Origin: Phycisphaerae bacterium
GTDB taxonomy: Bacteria > Planctomycetota > Phycisphaerae > Sedimentisphaerales > SM23-30
Assembly: GCA_016342495.1 (NCBI GenBank)
Contig: JAEIOG010000023.1
Location: 1 to 58,841 of the forward strand
Direction: 5' to 3'
Length of the DNA: 58,841 bases
The translations under genes were made by a program, and so were the position numbers. The notes under the pieces were generated by a model, which was given only the letters and a program-made list of their open reading frames with translations, was not told the DNA's origin and did not search any database. Below are positions 8,053-18,941 of this stretch, one piece after another. Numbering within the stretch: position 1 is the stretch's first letter; each line of letters begins with the position of its first letter.

Positions 8053-11000
8053 CTATTCATCATATTTCTTTAAACCATCAATTATTGCCTGGCGGTTTTC
8101 TTGTTCAATTATAAGCCGCTGCTGATACCAGGAAAGTCGGTCCAGGTCGTCAGCAGAACCTGTATGACCATCCATATCCGCACGCGGTTTAGCAGTTAAG
8201 TTGTCTTTACCCTGCTGAATAATAGCTAAAGCTTCATCATAGCCTGCTCCTGAAAGATTAGCCAGACAGGCACTAAGAGCAGGTCTATCGAAACTTATCA
8301 GCGGTCCGCGATTGGAACCAAAACCAGCATAACCACGGAAATTAAAGCCGGTCAGCTGAGCCAGACGATCAAGCTGGGAATTAGTCAGCGGGCTACGTCC
8401 TGCAAGGTTATTTGGATAAGCACTTGTATATTCAGCATAATAAGGAGCATTTATATCCAACCATGTTACAATACGTTCAAATTGCTCAGTAGTCAAATTA
8501 ATATTTTGATGAGATTCACTTTTTAGTGTCTGAATAAGTTTGCTCTTGTGTGAGCCCCATGCATAAGCCTGTTGGATGGCAGCTGGACCTGCTCCAATAC
8601 CACCAGTATAGCCTTTACGCCAAAGTTCATTATAGGCAGTATTAAAAGTATTAGACTTATCTGCAGCCAGTTTAAGCCCGGCTTTAGGCCCACCTGGAGT
8701 ATCCAGATCATGACAAGATGCACATTTGGCAGTAAAAACAGGCTGAACTTCTGTAAGGAAATTAAACATCCGGGTCGGCCCATACCACTCTTGAAGTTGG
8801 GATGGATCACGCTGAATAGCAGAAGGTAAATCATGCCCAACAGCAACCGAAGGAGCATCGGTACGATTTTCATGACAGCCTATGCACCCCTTGATTTCTC
8901 CTGACTGGATAATAGTTCCAGATCGCATTGACTGTATCATTTGTTTGTTTTCATCAAGCAATTGGAAATATACAAATTTATCCGCAGGCACTTCAAAGTA
9001 AGCTGAACCATCTTCATCAACGGGAACGGTGCCAAGAATTCGTTTGTTATTAAAGTCATGCCAACCCATTGCAGGCCATTCAGTACCCTGGCCAGACCAT
9101 GCAGTTAAGGTGCGGGTACGTTTTTCAGGTGATTCTACGATACGAAGATATTTCACCGAACCAGGTTCTACCCCTTGCATGTGAGTGCCTTCGTAAACAT
9201 TGTAGATATAGAATTTACCAGTTGGGTTTTCAGTAGTGTATTTACGTAAATTAGTTTTTATGCCTGGTCGAAATCTTGCGACAAGAGGCATAGGATCAAA
9301 ACATCCTGGTGCTTCAGAATGAAGCTGAATTTCATTGCCAAAAATATCAATTAAGAATATCCCCATTTGTTCACCAGAAACAGTTCTTGAACAAAGGAAA
9401 TACTTATCATTAAGTGGATAAGGATCTTCATATTTAGGATTTACAGATTTGAACGTATCATAATTGCCAACGCCAACAAGATTTATAGCTGATTCTGGCC
9501 AGGTGCGAATTACCGATTCTCTGCCATCAACGCCAAATCTGCGATCAACAAGAGCAATCGCACCCCATGGTCGGTCATGACAAGAGCTAAATGTAGATAT
9601 AAACATTTCAGTCCCTGGCACAACACGAGGATCAAGAACACCGCCAGGAGAATTGGTATTATTACCCCAATAAACAGCGTGATCTGTCCCATCAGGATTC
9701 ACTGTCCATAAACCCTGTGCATCGCCAAAGTTACGGTCGACATATTCCCAGCGATAATAAACAATACGGCCATCAGGAAGTAAAGAGCTATGCCCTTCGA
9801 ACAGTGTGGATTTCCCGATCTGATGGATATTTGCGCCATCGGCTTCCATTTTGAAAAGATTACACATAATATGTTTATTGCACATACAATATTTCGGTTC
9901 TCTTGTTGATGAGAAAACAATAGAATCATCGGGAAGATAAATTGGGTCAATATCATCAACACCATAGGTATTAGTAAGCTGAGTCAAGCCAGAACCATCA
10001 ATATTAATCTCATAAATATGGTAACTATCACTAAGGTTATTACGCCCAGAGAAGATGATCTTGGTACCGTCAAAATGGACTTCAGGATCACGAATAACAC
10101 CTGTAGGTGATTCCAGTAATGTCGTAACTGTACCAGTAGCAATGTCGATTTTTTTCAGAGCAGAGCCACCCTGAAAATAGCCATCATTATATTCATTATT
10201 GTAACTTGGGAAAAATGTTGCGGTATTGTGATGGTCTCCACGATATTGAGTATGAGTCACAAAAATAATTGGATGATTAGTAAGCAAAGGATTAGATAGC
10301 AAAACTTCCTGCTTCATTGCATCGATAGCAGTTTTAAGCTGTTCGTAACGTGCCTGGGCAGTTGGTTCCCCACTGGCTAAATCAGCTAGTATTTGAACAA
10401 GATCCTGCTGATATTGATCAAGCTGTTGGAGATATTGAGACCCGAAAGAATAATCATCGCCAAAAGTATCAATAAGGTCATTAACAACTTCGCGGACACC
10501 ATCTAAACCAATTTGTTTCTCATAGGCAGCGGCACGGCGTTTTGCGGTGGCTACCTGATCGATAACACCAACGGCACGAAAGTTGTCCATAGTTATATGG
10601 CCCCAGCTTGAAGTCGACTGGTCGATAACTCTTATAATAATTCTCTGATTAATCAATTCGGGCTTGTCCCAATCAATAGCTTGCATAATTTCACTATTTA
10701 TGCCATGGGCAGCATCGACTTCAGTCAGCTCACCATTATCATCGACTGTGCAGATAGCAACTCTGGTAGCATATACGCTGCCGCCACCGACTAAAAACGA
10801 AATCTGAGGTTCGGTGAGGATCAATACAGGAGATTCCACGATACCGGTATGGCTATCTGTTGGTGTATATAAAGTCGTTTCGAGAGTAGACAGGTAATAA
10901 GTACCCTCTTTATTATAAGGTTCGCCACCATTATGGAAAGTAGCACGATCACAGACTAATAATCCAAAAGCCCCTTCAAATATAACCCAATCTCCCAGAT

Positions 11001-12144
11001 CTCCAGTTTCAAAGTTGAAAATAATATCTTCAGCAAAAACCGTATTATAATGTTGACTAAAAATAGCAAAATCAGCAGCATCAACCTTACCGCTAAAATT
11101 GAGATCTGCACCATAGCACCATTGAGTATTAACGCAATCAGATTCAAGCCAGTGATTAAATAACATTTCTAAGTCAGTAAGGTCAATAGCACTATCATCA
11201 TTAAGATTAGAATTGCCGGGCTCTCGGGTAGTAAAAGACCAAAACGGCCCAGAATAAACTTCAGAATTTTTGATGCTGTCAATACGCCAAAAATATTGTT
11301 TTGAAAGTGCAAGATCATTAAGTTGATAAGATTGTTCCTGAGAGGTCAGATCAGTAATTAGCTGCATGGAATCAGCATCTTTACCAAAATATAATTTTTG
11401 ACTGTCAACATTGTCACCATGATTCCACCCTAACGTGATATTCGGCATTATATGTTGATCATTATTTTCGGGGGAAGGATTTGAAGCAGGATAATTTTCA
11501 TGTACAGAATCAAAAGCAAAACCTGTAGCATTAAAATTATTATTATCAGCATCAACAGTAATAACTAAATCACTGTCTCCACTCGAAATATCATAAACAT
11601 GATAAACCAGACCATTCTCAGTATGGGTATAATTTTGAGTTACTGACCCACTACCATCATCAACAGTAGAGATAAAATTAACCCTGGCATTATCACCATC
11701 TGCAAGCATAATAGTCAAACGAAAAGCACCAGAAGTGCGAATGATATTAAATGTCATTGCAGGGACACCAGCAACAAGCGGTGTATTCTCAGGGACATTG
11801 GTGGCAGGATTCTGGATTGTACCAAAATTGCCATTGCCAGACCACATATTGATGTCAGCATCAACGGTAATATTTGTGATATAATCAGGTAATGCGGCCT
11901 GATTATCGGGATTTGCAACAGTAGTGTCAAACGGAGCAATATACCTGCCATCGACAGTATTAAGACCATAGATTAAATAACCATCGGTACCATATTGATT
12001 GTCTGATTCAAATTCAGCTGCAGTTCTCCAGTTAGCCTTGGCAACAGTATCTATACCAACTAAAGTTACCTCTGCTTTAACAGAACCAGTAAATACAACA
12101 AGAACAGCAACAAATAAAATCATCATTATTTTATTATTTATCAT
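8053..12144 (-). CDS. HzsA-like diheme propeller protein with dockerin-like insert
   Basis: Exported mosaic of 1363 residues. In order: signal peptide (1-24); a ~190-residue N-terminal module shared with the LamG protein at 13998-16043; a fibronectin-III-like stretch (~225-305); a dockerin-like EF-hand pair (~313-370, DDSAIDLTDLEMLFNHWL and ADLNFSGKVDAADFAIF); a beta-sandwich (~375-535); a helical linker; a TolB/PD40-like beta-propeller (~630-950); and two c-type heme motifs, CIGCH at 1087-1091 and CASCH at 1141-1145. The propeller-heme-heme order matches the alpha subunit of anammox hydrazine synthase. No HzsB or HzsC partner is visible, so hydrazine synthesis is not claimed. Conserved YCMCNKHIM (Cys753) and CHDRPWG (Cys855) strings could bind a metal. 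Its paralogue is at 23760-27557. Start is supported by an AGAGGA ribosome site. Confidence 0.82.
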   Translation of the reverse strand: MINNKIMMILFVAVLVVFTGSVKAEVTLVGIDTVAKANWRTAAEFESDNQYGTDGYLIYGLNTVDGRYIAPFDTTVANPDNQAALPDYITNITVDADINMWSGNGNFGTIQNPATNVPENTPLVAGVPAMTFNIIRTSGAFRLTIMLADGDNARVNFISTVDDGSGSVTQNYTHTENGLVYHVYDISSGDSDLVITVDADNNNFNATGFAFDSVHENYPASNPSPENNDQHIMPNITLGWNHGDNVDSQKLYFGKDADSMQLITDLTSQEQSYQLNDLALSKQYFWRIDSIKNSEVYSGPFWSFTTREPGNSNLNDDSAIDLTDLEMLFNHWLESDCVNTQWCYGADLNFSGKVDAADFAIFSQHYNTVFAEDIIFNFETGDLGDWVIFEGAFGLLVCDRATFHNGGEPYNKEGTYYLSTLETTLYTPTDSHTGIVESPVLILTEPQISFLVGGGSVYATRVAICTVDDNGELTEVDAAHGINSEIMQAIDWDKPELINQRIIIRVIDQSTSSWGHITMDNFRAVGVIDQVATAKRRAAAYEKQIGLDGVREVVNDLIDTFGDDYSFGSQYLQQLDQYQQDLVQILADLASGEPTAQARYEQLKTAIDAMKQEVLLSNPLLTNHPIIFVTHTQYRGDHHNTATFFPSYNNEYNDGYFQGGSALKKIDIATGTVTTLLESPTGVIRDPEVHFDGTKIIFSGRNNLSDSYHIYEINIDGSGLTQLTNTYGVDDIDPIYLPDDSIVFSSTREPKYCMCNKHIMCNLFKMEADGANIHQIGKSTLFEGHSSLLPDGRIVYYRWEYVDRNFGDAQGLWTVNPDGTDHAVYWGNNTNSPGGVLDPRVVPGTEMFISTFSSCHDRPWGAIALVDRRFGVDGRESVIRTWPESAINLVGVGNYDTFKSVNPKYEDPYPLNDKYFLCSRTVSGEQMGIFLIDIFGNEIQLHSEAPGCFDPMPLVARFRPGIKTNLRKYTTENPTGKFYIYNVYEGTHMQGVEPGSVKYLRIVESPEKRTRTLTAWSGQGTEWPAMGWHDFNNKRILGTVPVDEDGSAYFEVPADKFVYFQLLDENKQMIQSMRSGTIIQSGEIKGCIGCHENRTDAPSVAVGHDLPSAIQRDPSQLQEWYGPTRMFNFLTEVQPVFTAKCASCHDLDTPGGPKAGLKLAADKSNTFNTAYNELWRKGYTGGIGAGPAAIQQAYAWGSHKSKLIQTLKSESHQNINLTTEQFERIVTWLDINAPYYAEYTSAYPNNLAGRSPLTNSQLDRLAQLTGFNFRGYAGFGSNRGPLISFDRPALSACLANLSGAGYDEALAIIQQGKDNLTAKPRADMDGHTGSADDLDRLSWYQQRLIIEQENRQAIIDGLKKYDE

Positions 12145-12261
12145 TCTCTTTTTCCTCTGCTATGATGCTTTTCATAAATAGAATCTACACAACAAGCGGC
12201 TCACCTGTGTTTGCCGCTATTATGTGATATATCGATTAAAATAGCCATGATCAAGCCCTCA

Positions 12262-13092
12262 TTATAACCATGGAATTTCCACATTATCTGCTCTTTTATA
12301 TTTTTTGTGCCAACGCAGGGTCCACAAATCTTCCAGTTGCACTTTGCGTCCTGAACCATCCATAAAACCCCAGTTAACTGCCCGGCTATGGCGGTCAAGA
12401 CAAATTCTATCCATATATCTTTGAAAAGAACCGGTACCTACGTTTGGTTTATGATTTTTAAAGTAATCTTTTTCAGCTGATACAACACCTTTAGGGTCAC
12501 CAGACTGATAATCAAAAGGTTCAACACCAAACCAGACACAATCGCCTATAACAGGAATATCGGTGCTATTCTTGGCACTGGTTTTACCCCAATGATATGC
12601 TTTATTTGTCGCAACATCGCCAGGAAAACCCCAGCCTGGTCTCTGAGTATTAATAACCGGACTCAGCCAGAGATTGGTCCCGTAGCTGCCAGACGAATAT
12701 TCAGAATCAATCCCTGGCACATGCGGAGCAGCATTCCAGGCTTCAAAAGTTGCTCCATTGCAGGCATTATTAATTGGTGATATTTTTATCGCCATCGGGC
12801 AAAAACGTAATTCCTGAACATCACTGGCATATTTAGATAACAACTTCATCCAGAAAGCCTGTTGCTGGGAAGCACCGGGGCTACTATCAGGGCCATCATA
12901 CCAAAATGTATCATCATTATCACCAGTATACATAACGCTGATTGTAGCCCATTGTTTCAAATTAGACATGCAAACAACTGATTTGGCGGATTTTCTGGCC
13001 TTACTTAATGCTGGCATAAGAATGGATACCAGCAAAGCAATAATAGAAATAACTACCAATAATTCAATAAGAGTAAACGCTTTCTTCTTCAT
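12262..13092 (-). CDS. Type II secretion pseudopilin-like protein
   Basis: Protein of 276 residues opening with a type IV prepilin-like N-terminus, [24 protein letters not shown]: a short basic leader, the cleavage/methylation site and one hydrophobic helix. The rest is the globular domain common in planctomycetes (DUF1559-like class), with a late [14 protein letters not shown] stretch resembling the HX9DG region. Proteins of this class are numerous in planctomycetes and their function is mostly unproven; a pseudopilus or cell-surface role is inferred. The ATG at 13092 follows an AGGAA ribosome site; an in-frame ATG at 13110 is less likely. The start lies 24 bases after the stop of a sibling gene whose first ~66 bases are almost identical. 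Confidence 0.85.
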   Translation of the reverse strand: MKKKAFTLIELLVVISIIALLVSILMPALSKARKSAKSVVCMSNLKQWATISVMYTGDNDDTFWYDGPDSSPGASQQQAFWMKLLSKYASDVQELRFCPMAIKISPINNACNGATFEAWNAAPHVPGIDSEYSSGSYGTNLWLSPVINTQRPGWGFPGDVATNKAYHWGKTSAKNSTDIPVIGDCVWFGVEPFDYQSGDPKGVVSAEKDYFKNHKPNVGTGSFQRYMDRICLDRHSRAVNWGFMDGSGRKVQLEDLWTLRWHKKYKRADNVEIPWL

Positions 13093-13116
13093 AATATTAT
13101 TCCTATACAATGAATA

Positions 13117-13914
13117 TTATTTTTTAGGATCACCCCAAACATTTTTCGGGCCATTATTATAGTAAACTTCACATCGATCGTAGCTATACCATGCAACTGC
13201 GCCATCGACACTGCCACAATTCATCCCTTCGGGAACATCTTCAGATACCAGGATTTTCTCCCTGAAACCACCATCAAAATGGTTGCCAAGTCGTACAGTT
13301 GAAGCTGGATCATAAATATCTAAAGTACTGCCATATAACTCAATAATATCCCCCCAAACAGGGGTAGAGCCATAGCTAGCCATATTTTCAGCCATCTTAG
13401 TTTTTGAAACCCACCCCGCAGGATTTTTAGCTTTTCCCATATTAAAGTATGCATAAGAAGTTATAAATGGCTTCCATGCTCCGCTTTCCATATTAGGCCA
13501 TTGCTTGCCAAAGCCAAACCAATGACTTTTCTTTACAAATGGACAGTACATAACTTCCGGAGCATAGTCCGATTGAGGATTAGTAGGATCCCACTGATGA
13601 ATACCGCTCATTTTGAAACCATCGAGGTATCCATCAAAGAAAACACGATTATCAGCTACATTTTTGCCACTACTTACTTCCCACCAAATATGTGGATAGG
13701 TCAATGAATTAGCAGGCTTGGTTGGCAATTTACCATCAAAATCCTGAGCGTATACCAGTGAGGTTAAAGTAAGCTGTCGAATATTACTTTTACACATAGT
13801 ATTTTTGGCTTTTTCCCTGGCCTTACTAAGAGCAGGCATCAAGATGGATACCAGCAAAGCAATAATAGAAATAACTACCAATAACTCAATAAGAGTAAAC
13901 GCTTTCTTCTTCAT
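13117..13914 (-). CDS. Type II secretion pseudopilin-like protein
   Basis: Protein of 265 residues with the same prepilin-like start ([21 protein letters not shown]) as the following gene. The globular part differs, although both keep the ALSKAR[EK]KAK linker and a late DGAVAWY stretch of the HX9DG type. The ATG at 13914 has an AAGGAA ribosome site 8 bases upstream; a TTG three bases earlier is not needed. A terminator-like hairpin lies between it and the upstream LamG gene, so expression may be partly uncoupled from that gene. The near-identical 5' ends of the two siblings suggest recent duplication or gene conversion of the signal/helix part. The function is inferred only from the family. 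Confidence 0.85.
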   Translation of the reverse strand: MKKKAFTLIELLVVISIIALLVSILMPALSKAREKAKNTMCKSNIRQLTLTSLVYAQDFDGKLPTKPANSLTYPHIWWEVSSGKNVADNRVFFDGYLDGFKMSGIHQWDPTNPQSDYAPEVMYCPFVKKSHWFGFGKQWPNMESGAWKPFITSYAYFNMGKAKNPAGWVSKTKMAENMASYGSTPVWGDIIELYGSTLDIYDPASTVRLGNHFDGGFREKILVSEDVPEGMNCGSVDGAVAWYSYDRCEVYYNNGPKNVWGDPKK

Positions 13915-13951
13915 CAAAAATTCCTTTTTTTTTATTTGCTGAGGCAGAAAA

Positions 13952-13979
13952 CGCCCTTTGGCACAAAAGCCAAAGGACG
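13952..13979 (-). terminator. Rho-independent terminator or attenuator
   Basis: An 11-bp stem with one mismatch (CGTCCTTTGGC / GCCAAAGGGCG on the minus strand), a 6-base loop and a following TTTT. It lies just after the stop of the LamG/Ig gene and before the pseudopilin-like gene, so it probably ends or attenuates the upstream transcript. Confidence 0.65.
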
Positions 13980-13997
13980 TAAAAATTAAATCAAAAA

Positions 13998-16043
13998 TCA
14001 GTTACAAGCTGAAGCAGGTATTAAGCCACATTCTAACCATACACCAGCCATCATTGCAAGGTCCTGAACATCAACAACACAATCTTTGTTGAAATCATTA
14101 GCTGGGAATTCAGTACAAACCCAACCACCTGCCACATCAGTATATGCAGTTGCGATTTCTACAGCGTTTAATGAATAATCATATAGTTTCAGATCATCAA
14201 TTTGTCCATTGAATGGCTGAGAGCCACTGCGACAATTACCTACAAAGAGGGGCTCGCCAGCAAAACCGGTAAAATCAACAGCATTAGCAGTCATATATGC
14301 AACACCATCGATATACCATGTCCAGGTTTTAGCTTCAGCATCATAGCTAAGAGCTTCCATAATCCATTGCTCACGAGTTGCCTGACCGGATACACCGGCA
14401 ACATCAACCCTGGGAGTACCAAAACCTACAAACCAGCGGAGTCCGCCTTCATAGCGGCTCAATTCCATAATCTCAAAACCAGAAATCACACCAGCAGCAA
14501 CCGTAGATTCCCATCCGGAAGGAGCAGCTACTGTAGCTCTTGCTTGTTCCCAGTATGTTATCGTGAAGCTGTTTTCTTTCAATGCAGTTGTTGGCACAGA
14601 TACGGCATAGTCATTTGCATGATAGTCGGCATCAGTATCGGTATCAGCAGGGAAATCTACAGAAGCAGTTCCAATTTTACCTGCTGGATATGATGGTGTA
14701 CCAGTTCCGGTATAGCTACCAGCATTACCGCTAACAACATCATTTAGATTAGAATCAAAAGGCCAGTGACCAACTAATACGCCGGCTCTCAAAGAAGCCT
14801 TATCAGTTTCAATGGTTTGTCCATTAGAAACCACGCAATAATACAAACCTTCAACATCCTCAGAAATATTGGTAATTGTAAGGTTTGCAGTATCAACTCC
14901 ACTGAAATTATCAACATTTTCAAGTTCAATATCATCACCTTCAACAACAGCATTAGGATCACGGAACCATTGATAAGTTAATGTACCACCAAGAGGATCG
15001 GTAGCTTCAACAGTAAAATTAACATCAGCACCTGCGCCTTTAACAACATCTTGTGGCTGCACATCAATCTGCGGAAGAGTCAATTCAGTTTCAAATGACC
15101 AGGCAAGACCCGTAATAACAGCGGCTGAACCACCATTTTCGAGTTCTTCATCAATACGCCAGAAATAGGTTTTGTCTTTTGCTAAAGTAACGGTTGTTGA
15201 AGTTGTGCCAACAGCAAGCTTGCTACCCTGCAAAACCATGTCTTCAAGAGATTCACCCAGATAGAAAAAATGACCAGTAACATCAGGATTAGCTGTGCCT
15301 GGTTCATTCGGGTCAACAGCTGTCTCCCAGGAAAATTCAACTGGAGCAGCTACAACTACATCGACAGCATCTTTTTCAGGAGCGATATAAGCGGCTCTGG
15401 GAGCAGCAGCATCAAAAGCCATGCCGGTTAAGTTAAAATTATCATTGTCAGCATCCACTTTAACTGTAATATCGCTGTCACCGGCGGTAATATTGTAAAC
15501 ATGATAGACTAAACCATTTTCGGTATGCTTGTGAGTCTGGGATACTGAATCGGTACCGTCACTAACAGTTGTTTTATATTCAACCTGTGAACTATCACCA
15601 TCGGCCAGCAACAATACCAAACGGAAATCCGCATTCGCACGAGTGATAACAAAAGTATTATCAACAACACCAGCTAAAACTGGAACGTTTTCAATTGCTT
15701 CAGTAACAGGATTCTGAATTGTGCCGAAATTACCATTGCCAGACCACATATTTGTAGGATTCTGAGCAATTACAGATTTAATATAAGATGGAAGTAAAAC
15801 TTCATTTTGAACATTAGTGGTTGCAGTATCAAAAGGAGTGACATATGATCCATCACCTACATTAAGACCATATATTACAAAACCTTCTGTACCATATTGA
15901 TTGTCATTTTCAAATTCAGCAGCTGTACGCCACTGAGCCTTAGCTGTAGTGTCTACTCCTACAGCACTAACACCAGCATTAGCTATTGCAACTGAGCATA
16001 GCATAACTGCTAAAACGGTTAATGATGAAATAATTTTCCTCAT
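13998..16043 (-). CDS. Secreted Ig-like/LamG/dockerin-like protein
   Basis: Exported surface protein of 681 residues. In order: signal peptide (1-23); a ~190-residue module closely similar to the N-terminus of the HzsA-like protein at 8053-12144 (shared strings include [28 protein letters not shown] and [11 protein letters not shown]); a fibronectin-like region with [10 protein letters not shown]; an Ig-like domain (~335-420, [10 protein letters not shown] and [10 protein letters not shown]); a LamG/concanavalin-like domain (~425-625); and a C-terminal dockerin-like EF-hand ([20 protein letters not shown]). These parts suggest glycan binding and attachment. No catalytic domain is visible. An AAGGAT ribosome site supports the start. 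It follows the 563-residue LamG protein by 56 bases, so the two are probably co-transcribed. Confidence 0.83.
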   Translation of the reverse strand: MRKIISSLTVLAVMLCSVAIANAGVSAVGVDTTAKAQWRTAAEFENDNQYGTEGFVIYGLNVGDGSYVTPFDTATTNVQNEVLLPSYIKSVIAQNPTNMWSGNGNFGTIQNPVTEAIENVPVLAGVVDNTFVITRANADFRLVLLLADGDSSQVEYKTTVSDGTDSVSQTHKHTENGLVYHVYNITAGDSDITVKVDADNDNFNLTGMAFDAAAPRAAYIAPEKDAVDVVVAAPVEFSWETAVDPNEPGTANPDVTGHFFYLGESLEDMVLQGSKLAVGTTSTTVTLAKDKTYFWRIDEELENGGSAAVITGLAWSFETELTLPQIDVQPQDVVKGAGADVNFTVEATDPLGGTLTYQWFRDPNAVVEGDDIELENVDNFSGVDTANLTITNISEDVEGLYYCVVSNGQTIETDKASLRAGVLVGHWPFDSNLNDVVSGNAGSYTGTGTPSYPAGKIGTASVDFPADTDTDADYHANDYAVSVPTTALKENSFTITYWEQARATVAAPSGWESTVAAGVISGFEIMELSRYEGGLRWFVGFGTPRVDVAGVSGQATREQWIMEALSYDAEAKTWTWYIDGVAYMTANAVDFTGFAGEPLFVGNCRSGSQPFNGQIDDLKLYDYSLNAVEIATAYTDVAGGWVCTEFPANDFNKDCVVDVQDLAMMAGVWLECGLIPASACN

Positions 16044-16099
16044 TGCTATATATCCTTTCTTAAGAATTTAATTTAATTAAAAAATATGCTTAGTTACAA

Positions 16100-17791
16100 T
16101 TAATCACAGAACGAAGCTGGAACACGATTACAATCATACCAGGATGCAGCTATAATCGAGAAGTCCTGAAGATCTACTTTGCAATCATCATTTAGGTCAT
16201 ATTGTGGTTTTTCAGCACAAACAATTGCATCAGTCACTACAGCTACATACATTTCAGCAGCTTCAACTGAAGATAGAGCATAATTAAAGACACGAACATC
16301 GTCGATAAGGCCATCAAACCAGTTGTTGCCAGCAGGAACCTGCCCGAACAACAAATCGCCATCAAGGACAGGTAGAGGGGCATTGAATGTGGCAGAAGCA
16401 ACTAATTCACCATTAGCATAAGTCTTCTGAGCCTTGCCATCATACATACAAACAAAATGAGTCCATGTGTCATTTTCCAAAACACCCGCGGGAGTATTAC
16501 GACTTTCACCAGGGAGATATGTAGAATAATTCAAAGTGCCATATCCACTGTGTTGACCTATCCAGAAAGTATTAGAAGAACCTTCATAACCATTGGACCA
16601 TTTTGAAATCATTCCTTTCCAAGCCAGAGAAATATTACGAGGTTTGGCCCAAAATGATATCGACATCTGCCCGGAAGCCATTACTGGTACATTGCCACAA
16701 TTAATATACGAAGCTGTGCCATCGAAATCAGCTGCCTGATCTTCAGGCACATCAGTAATACCATCAGCCCATAAAACATTGTCAACAAGAGATCCGTTGA
16801 ATGTACCAGAAACTATTTCATCAGCATTACCATCCAGAGGCCAATGATACATTAAACGGCCAAGTGTCAATGATGCAGAATCAGATTGAACTGATACAGT
16901 ATTTGAGACTTCGCAATAATATGCACCTTCATCATCTTCATCAATTGCCATAACTGTCAATTCATTTGTTGTTGCGCCAATATGGCCTGCATCATCAGTT
17001 AATGCATAATGATCACCCTCAACGACAACATTTGGGTCATGGAACCATTGATAGGTAAGATCACTTTCAAGCGGATTAATAGCTTCAATATTAAAAGTAA
17101 TATCATTGCCAGCTATAGCTCCCTGACTTCCAGGTTGAATTGTAATAACCGGGAATTCAGCTTTAGAAATTTCCAATCCAGCCCAGTTAAATTCACCGGT
17201 AGTAGAGTACGCTTTTCCAACAAATGCACCATTGCTGTCAGTTGAAACTACAGCAACAAGCGTATCAGTTACACCCTGATTAAGCACAAAATCTTCACCA
17301 TTGACTTCAAAACCACCGGCACGGCTACCGATGAGTATTGAATGGAATTTCAATACATATTTTGCATCAGCTTCCAGGCCAGTAACAGACCAATCATATG
17401 AAGTAACTGCAGGACTGACAAAACCAGCGGTACCAATAAATAAATAATCAATACGCAAATTAGTCATATCAGATGAACCCTGCATACCAAATTGGCCGCC
17501 AGTTACATCTCCAGTAATTGAAAATACAACATCATTAGGATCGCCAGTTCCATCGCTTTGTTTGAGACCAACCGAAGGATCAGTAGTAAAAGCAGTCGAA
17601 GGTACAGCAGAAATGGTTTCCAGCCTTAGATAATTCCACGTTTCACCATCGACTGTGTAATCCGCCGCCGCACCGCTAGCCCAGACAGCCTCTTTGTTTT
17701 GAATGTCAAGTTTGTATGTGTTAGTTTCTGCATTAACAACAGAACCTCTACAAACTGCTAACAAACATATTAACGCCAGTAATTTTTTCAT
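16100..17791 (-). CDS. Secreted Ig-like/LamG/dockerin-like protein
   Basis: Exported protein of 563 residues. A signal peptide (1-21) is followed by a beta-rich N-terminal domain of unknown family (~22-205), an Ig-like domain (~208-305, TYQWFHDPNVVVEGD and EGAYYCEVSN), a LamG domain (~310-515, HWPLDGNADEIVSG and NWFDGLIDDVRVFNYAL) and a C-terminal dockerin-like EF-hand pair (YDLNDDCKVDLQDFSIIAASW). The Ig and LamG parts match those of the next gene, while the N-terminal module is different, so the two look like module-swapped siblings. Probable role: carbohydrate binding or adhesion at the cell surface (inferred). It has a strong AAAGGAG ribosome site and is the first gene after lacI on the same strand. 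Confidence 0.82.
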   Translation of the reverse strand: MKKLLALICLLAVCRGSVVNAETNTYKLDIQNKEAVWASGAAADYTVDGETWNYLRLETISAVPSTAFTTDPSVGLKQSDGTGDPNDVVFSITGDVTGGQFGMQGSSDMTNLRIDYLFIGTAGFVSPAVTSYDWSVTGLEADAKYVLKFHSILIGSRAGGFEVNGEDFVLNQGVTDTLVAVVSTDSNGAFVGKAYSTTGEFNWAGLEISKAEFPVITIQPGSQGAIAGNDITFNIEAINPLESDLTYQWFHDPNVVVEGDHYALTDDAGHIGATTNELTVMAIDEDDEGAYYCEVSNTVSVQSDSASLTLGRLMYHWPLDGNADEIVSGTFNGSLVDNVLWADGITDVPEDQAADFDGTASYINCGNVPVMASGQMSISFWAKPRNISLAWKGMISKWSNGYEGSSNTFWIGQHSGYGTLNYSTYLPGESRNTPAGVLENDTWTHFVCMYDGKAQKTYANGELVASATFNAPLPVLDGDLLFGQVPAGNNWFDGLIDDVRVFNYALSSVEAAEMYVAVVTDAIVCAEKPQYDLNDDCKVDLQDFSIIAASWYDCNRVPASFCD

Positions 17792-17885
17792 TGCGTTTCT
17801 CCTTTGTAATGAAAAACAAACCCAAAATTTCAGGACAACATAGCCCTGTTCACTATCATTTTTTATTAATTCAAATCAATCAATT

Positions 17886-18941
17886 TTATCTGGGCATAAC
17901 AAGCTTAGGCGGAATCAATAAACGCGCCCCAACTGGAGCCTTGGGATTTGCGATTCTACTAAGTAGCTTCTCGGTCGCTCTACGCCCTATTTCATCTGCG
18001 TTAAGGTCTACTGTCGCTGGCCGGGGATTCATCTGAGAAAGATAAATCTCCTGATTACGACGTGAAACAACTTCAATATCGATACCTGGCTTGATGCCCA
18101 GATCAGATAATACTTCATAAGCTAAAACAGTAAAATCATCCGCCGGAACATGAAGTCCGGTTGGCTGCTGTTCAACTGGCAATTCAGTGATTTTCTTAAA
18201 TTGATGATACATAGCTTCCTGCGATTGCTTACGATCCCATATACCTGTATTGCGTGAATAAAAATCCGACGTTAACATAAGACATTTAATATCATTATGT
18301 TTTGCAACAGCGCTAAAAGTCCATCCTATTTCCTGAAACCCGCCATGATTAAAAATTGGATTTAGGAAAGCAATATTTTTATGGCCTCTATCTATAAGAT
18401 ATCGAGCCGCTAGATACCCACAGGCCGGGTAATCAGAACCAATGCCATCAGCCCAATAATCATCGCCGGTGTGCCTTGGCCCACCAAGCATCAATACAAC
18501 ATTATGTCCTTTTAAGGCTTTTCGCAATTTATGTGAGCACTGACCCATCAACAACAAACCATCAAGTCTATCCGGGGCAATCATTGCTGGTAATATATCC
18601 GGTTCACCCAGTTGTGTGAAAACCATCTGCATATTTTGAGCGGTAAGATGTTTTTCGGTAGCGGCCATGATTTCGGCCATCAGGGGCTGAGCTAAATAAT
18701 CTGGAGCCCATTGAGCCAGTAGAAATCCAACCAAACCAGTTTTAGGCTTTATACTGGCAAATGATTCACTGTTTCTGGCAGAACGTTTTTTACGATTTGG
18801 CACATATCCAAGCTCTTGGATCGCTTGATTTACTCTTTCGACAATATCATACGAAATATGCGGATATCCATCAAGGACTCGGGCCACAGTTGTGTCCGAC
18901 ACCTTTGCCCTGGAAGCCACTTGTTTCATTGTCACTGCCAT
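17886..18941 (-). CDS. LacI-family transcriptional regulator
   Basis: Repressor-type regulator of 351 residues. The N-terminal HTH and hinge are clear (MKQVASRAKVSDTTVARVLDG, then VERVNQAIQELGYVPN). They are followed by a periplasmic-binding-protein-like sensor domain (residues ~70-345) ending in the usual IGRRATEKLLSRI and LLIPPKLV strings. LacI proteins mostly bind a sugar or sugar phosphate. It is transcribed divergently from the kinase/DeoC/alcohol dehydrogenase operon, 278 bases away, and heads the minus-strand run of surface and cytochrome genes, so it may control both sides (inferred). A GGAG ribosome site precedes the ATG. No operator could be identified with confidence. Confidence 0.93.
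   Translation of the reverse strand: MAVTMKQVASRAKVSDTTVARVLDGYPHISYDIVERVNQAIQELGYVPNRKKRSARNSESFASIKPKTGLVGFLLAQWAPDYLAQPLMAEIMAATEKHLTAQNMQMVFTQLGEPDILPAMIAPDRLDGLLLMGQCSHKLRKALKGHNVVLMLGGPRHTGDDYWADGIGSDYPACGYLAARYLIDRGHKNIAFLNPIFNHGGFQEIGWTFSAVAKHNDIKCLMLTSDFYSRNTGIWDRKQSQEAMYHQFKKITELPVEQQPTGLHVPADDFTVLAYEVLSDLGIKPGIDIEVVSRRNQEIYLSQMNPRPATVDLNADEIGRRATEKLLSRIANPKAPVGARLLIPPKLVMPR

Noticed and set aside
12195-12218. Terminator between the pseudopilin-like and HzsA-like genes (AGCGGC / GCCGCT)
   Set aside because: The stem is only 6 bp with a 12-base loop and no T-tract, so it is too weak to call.
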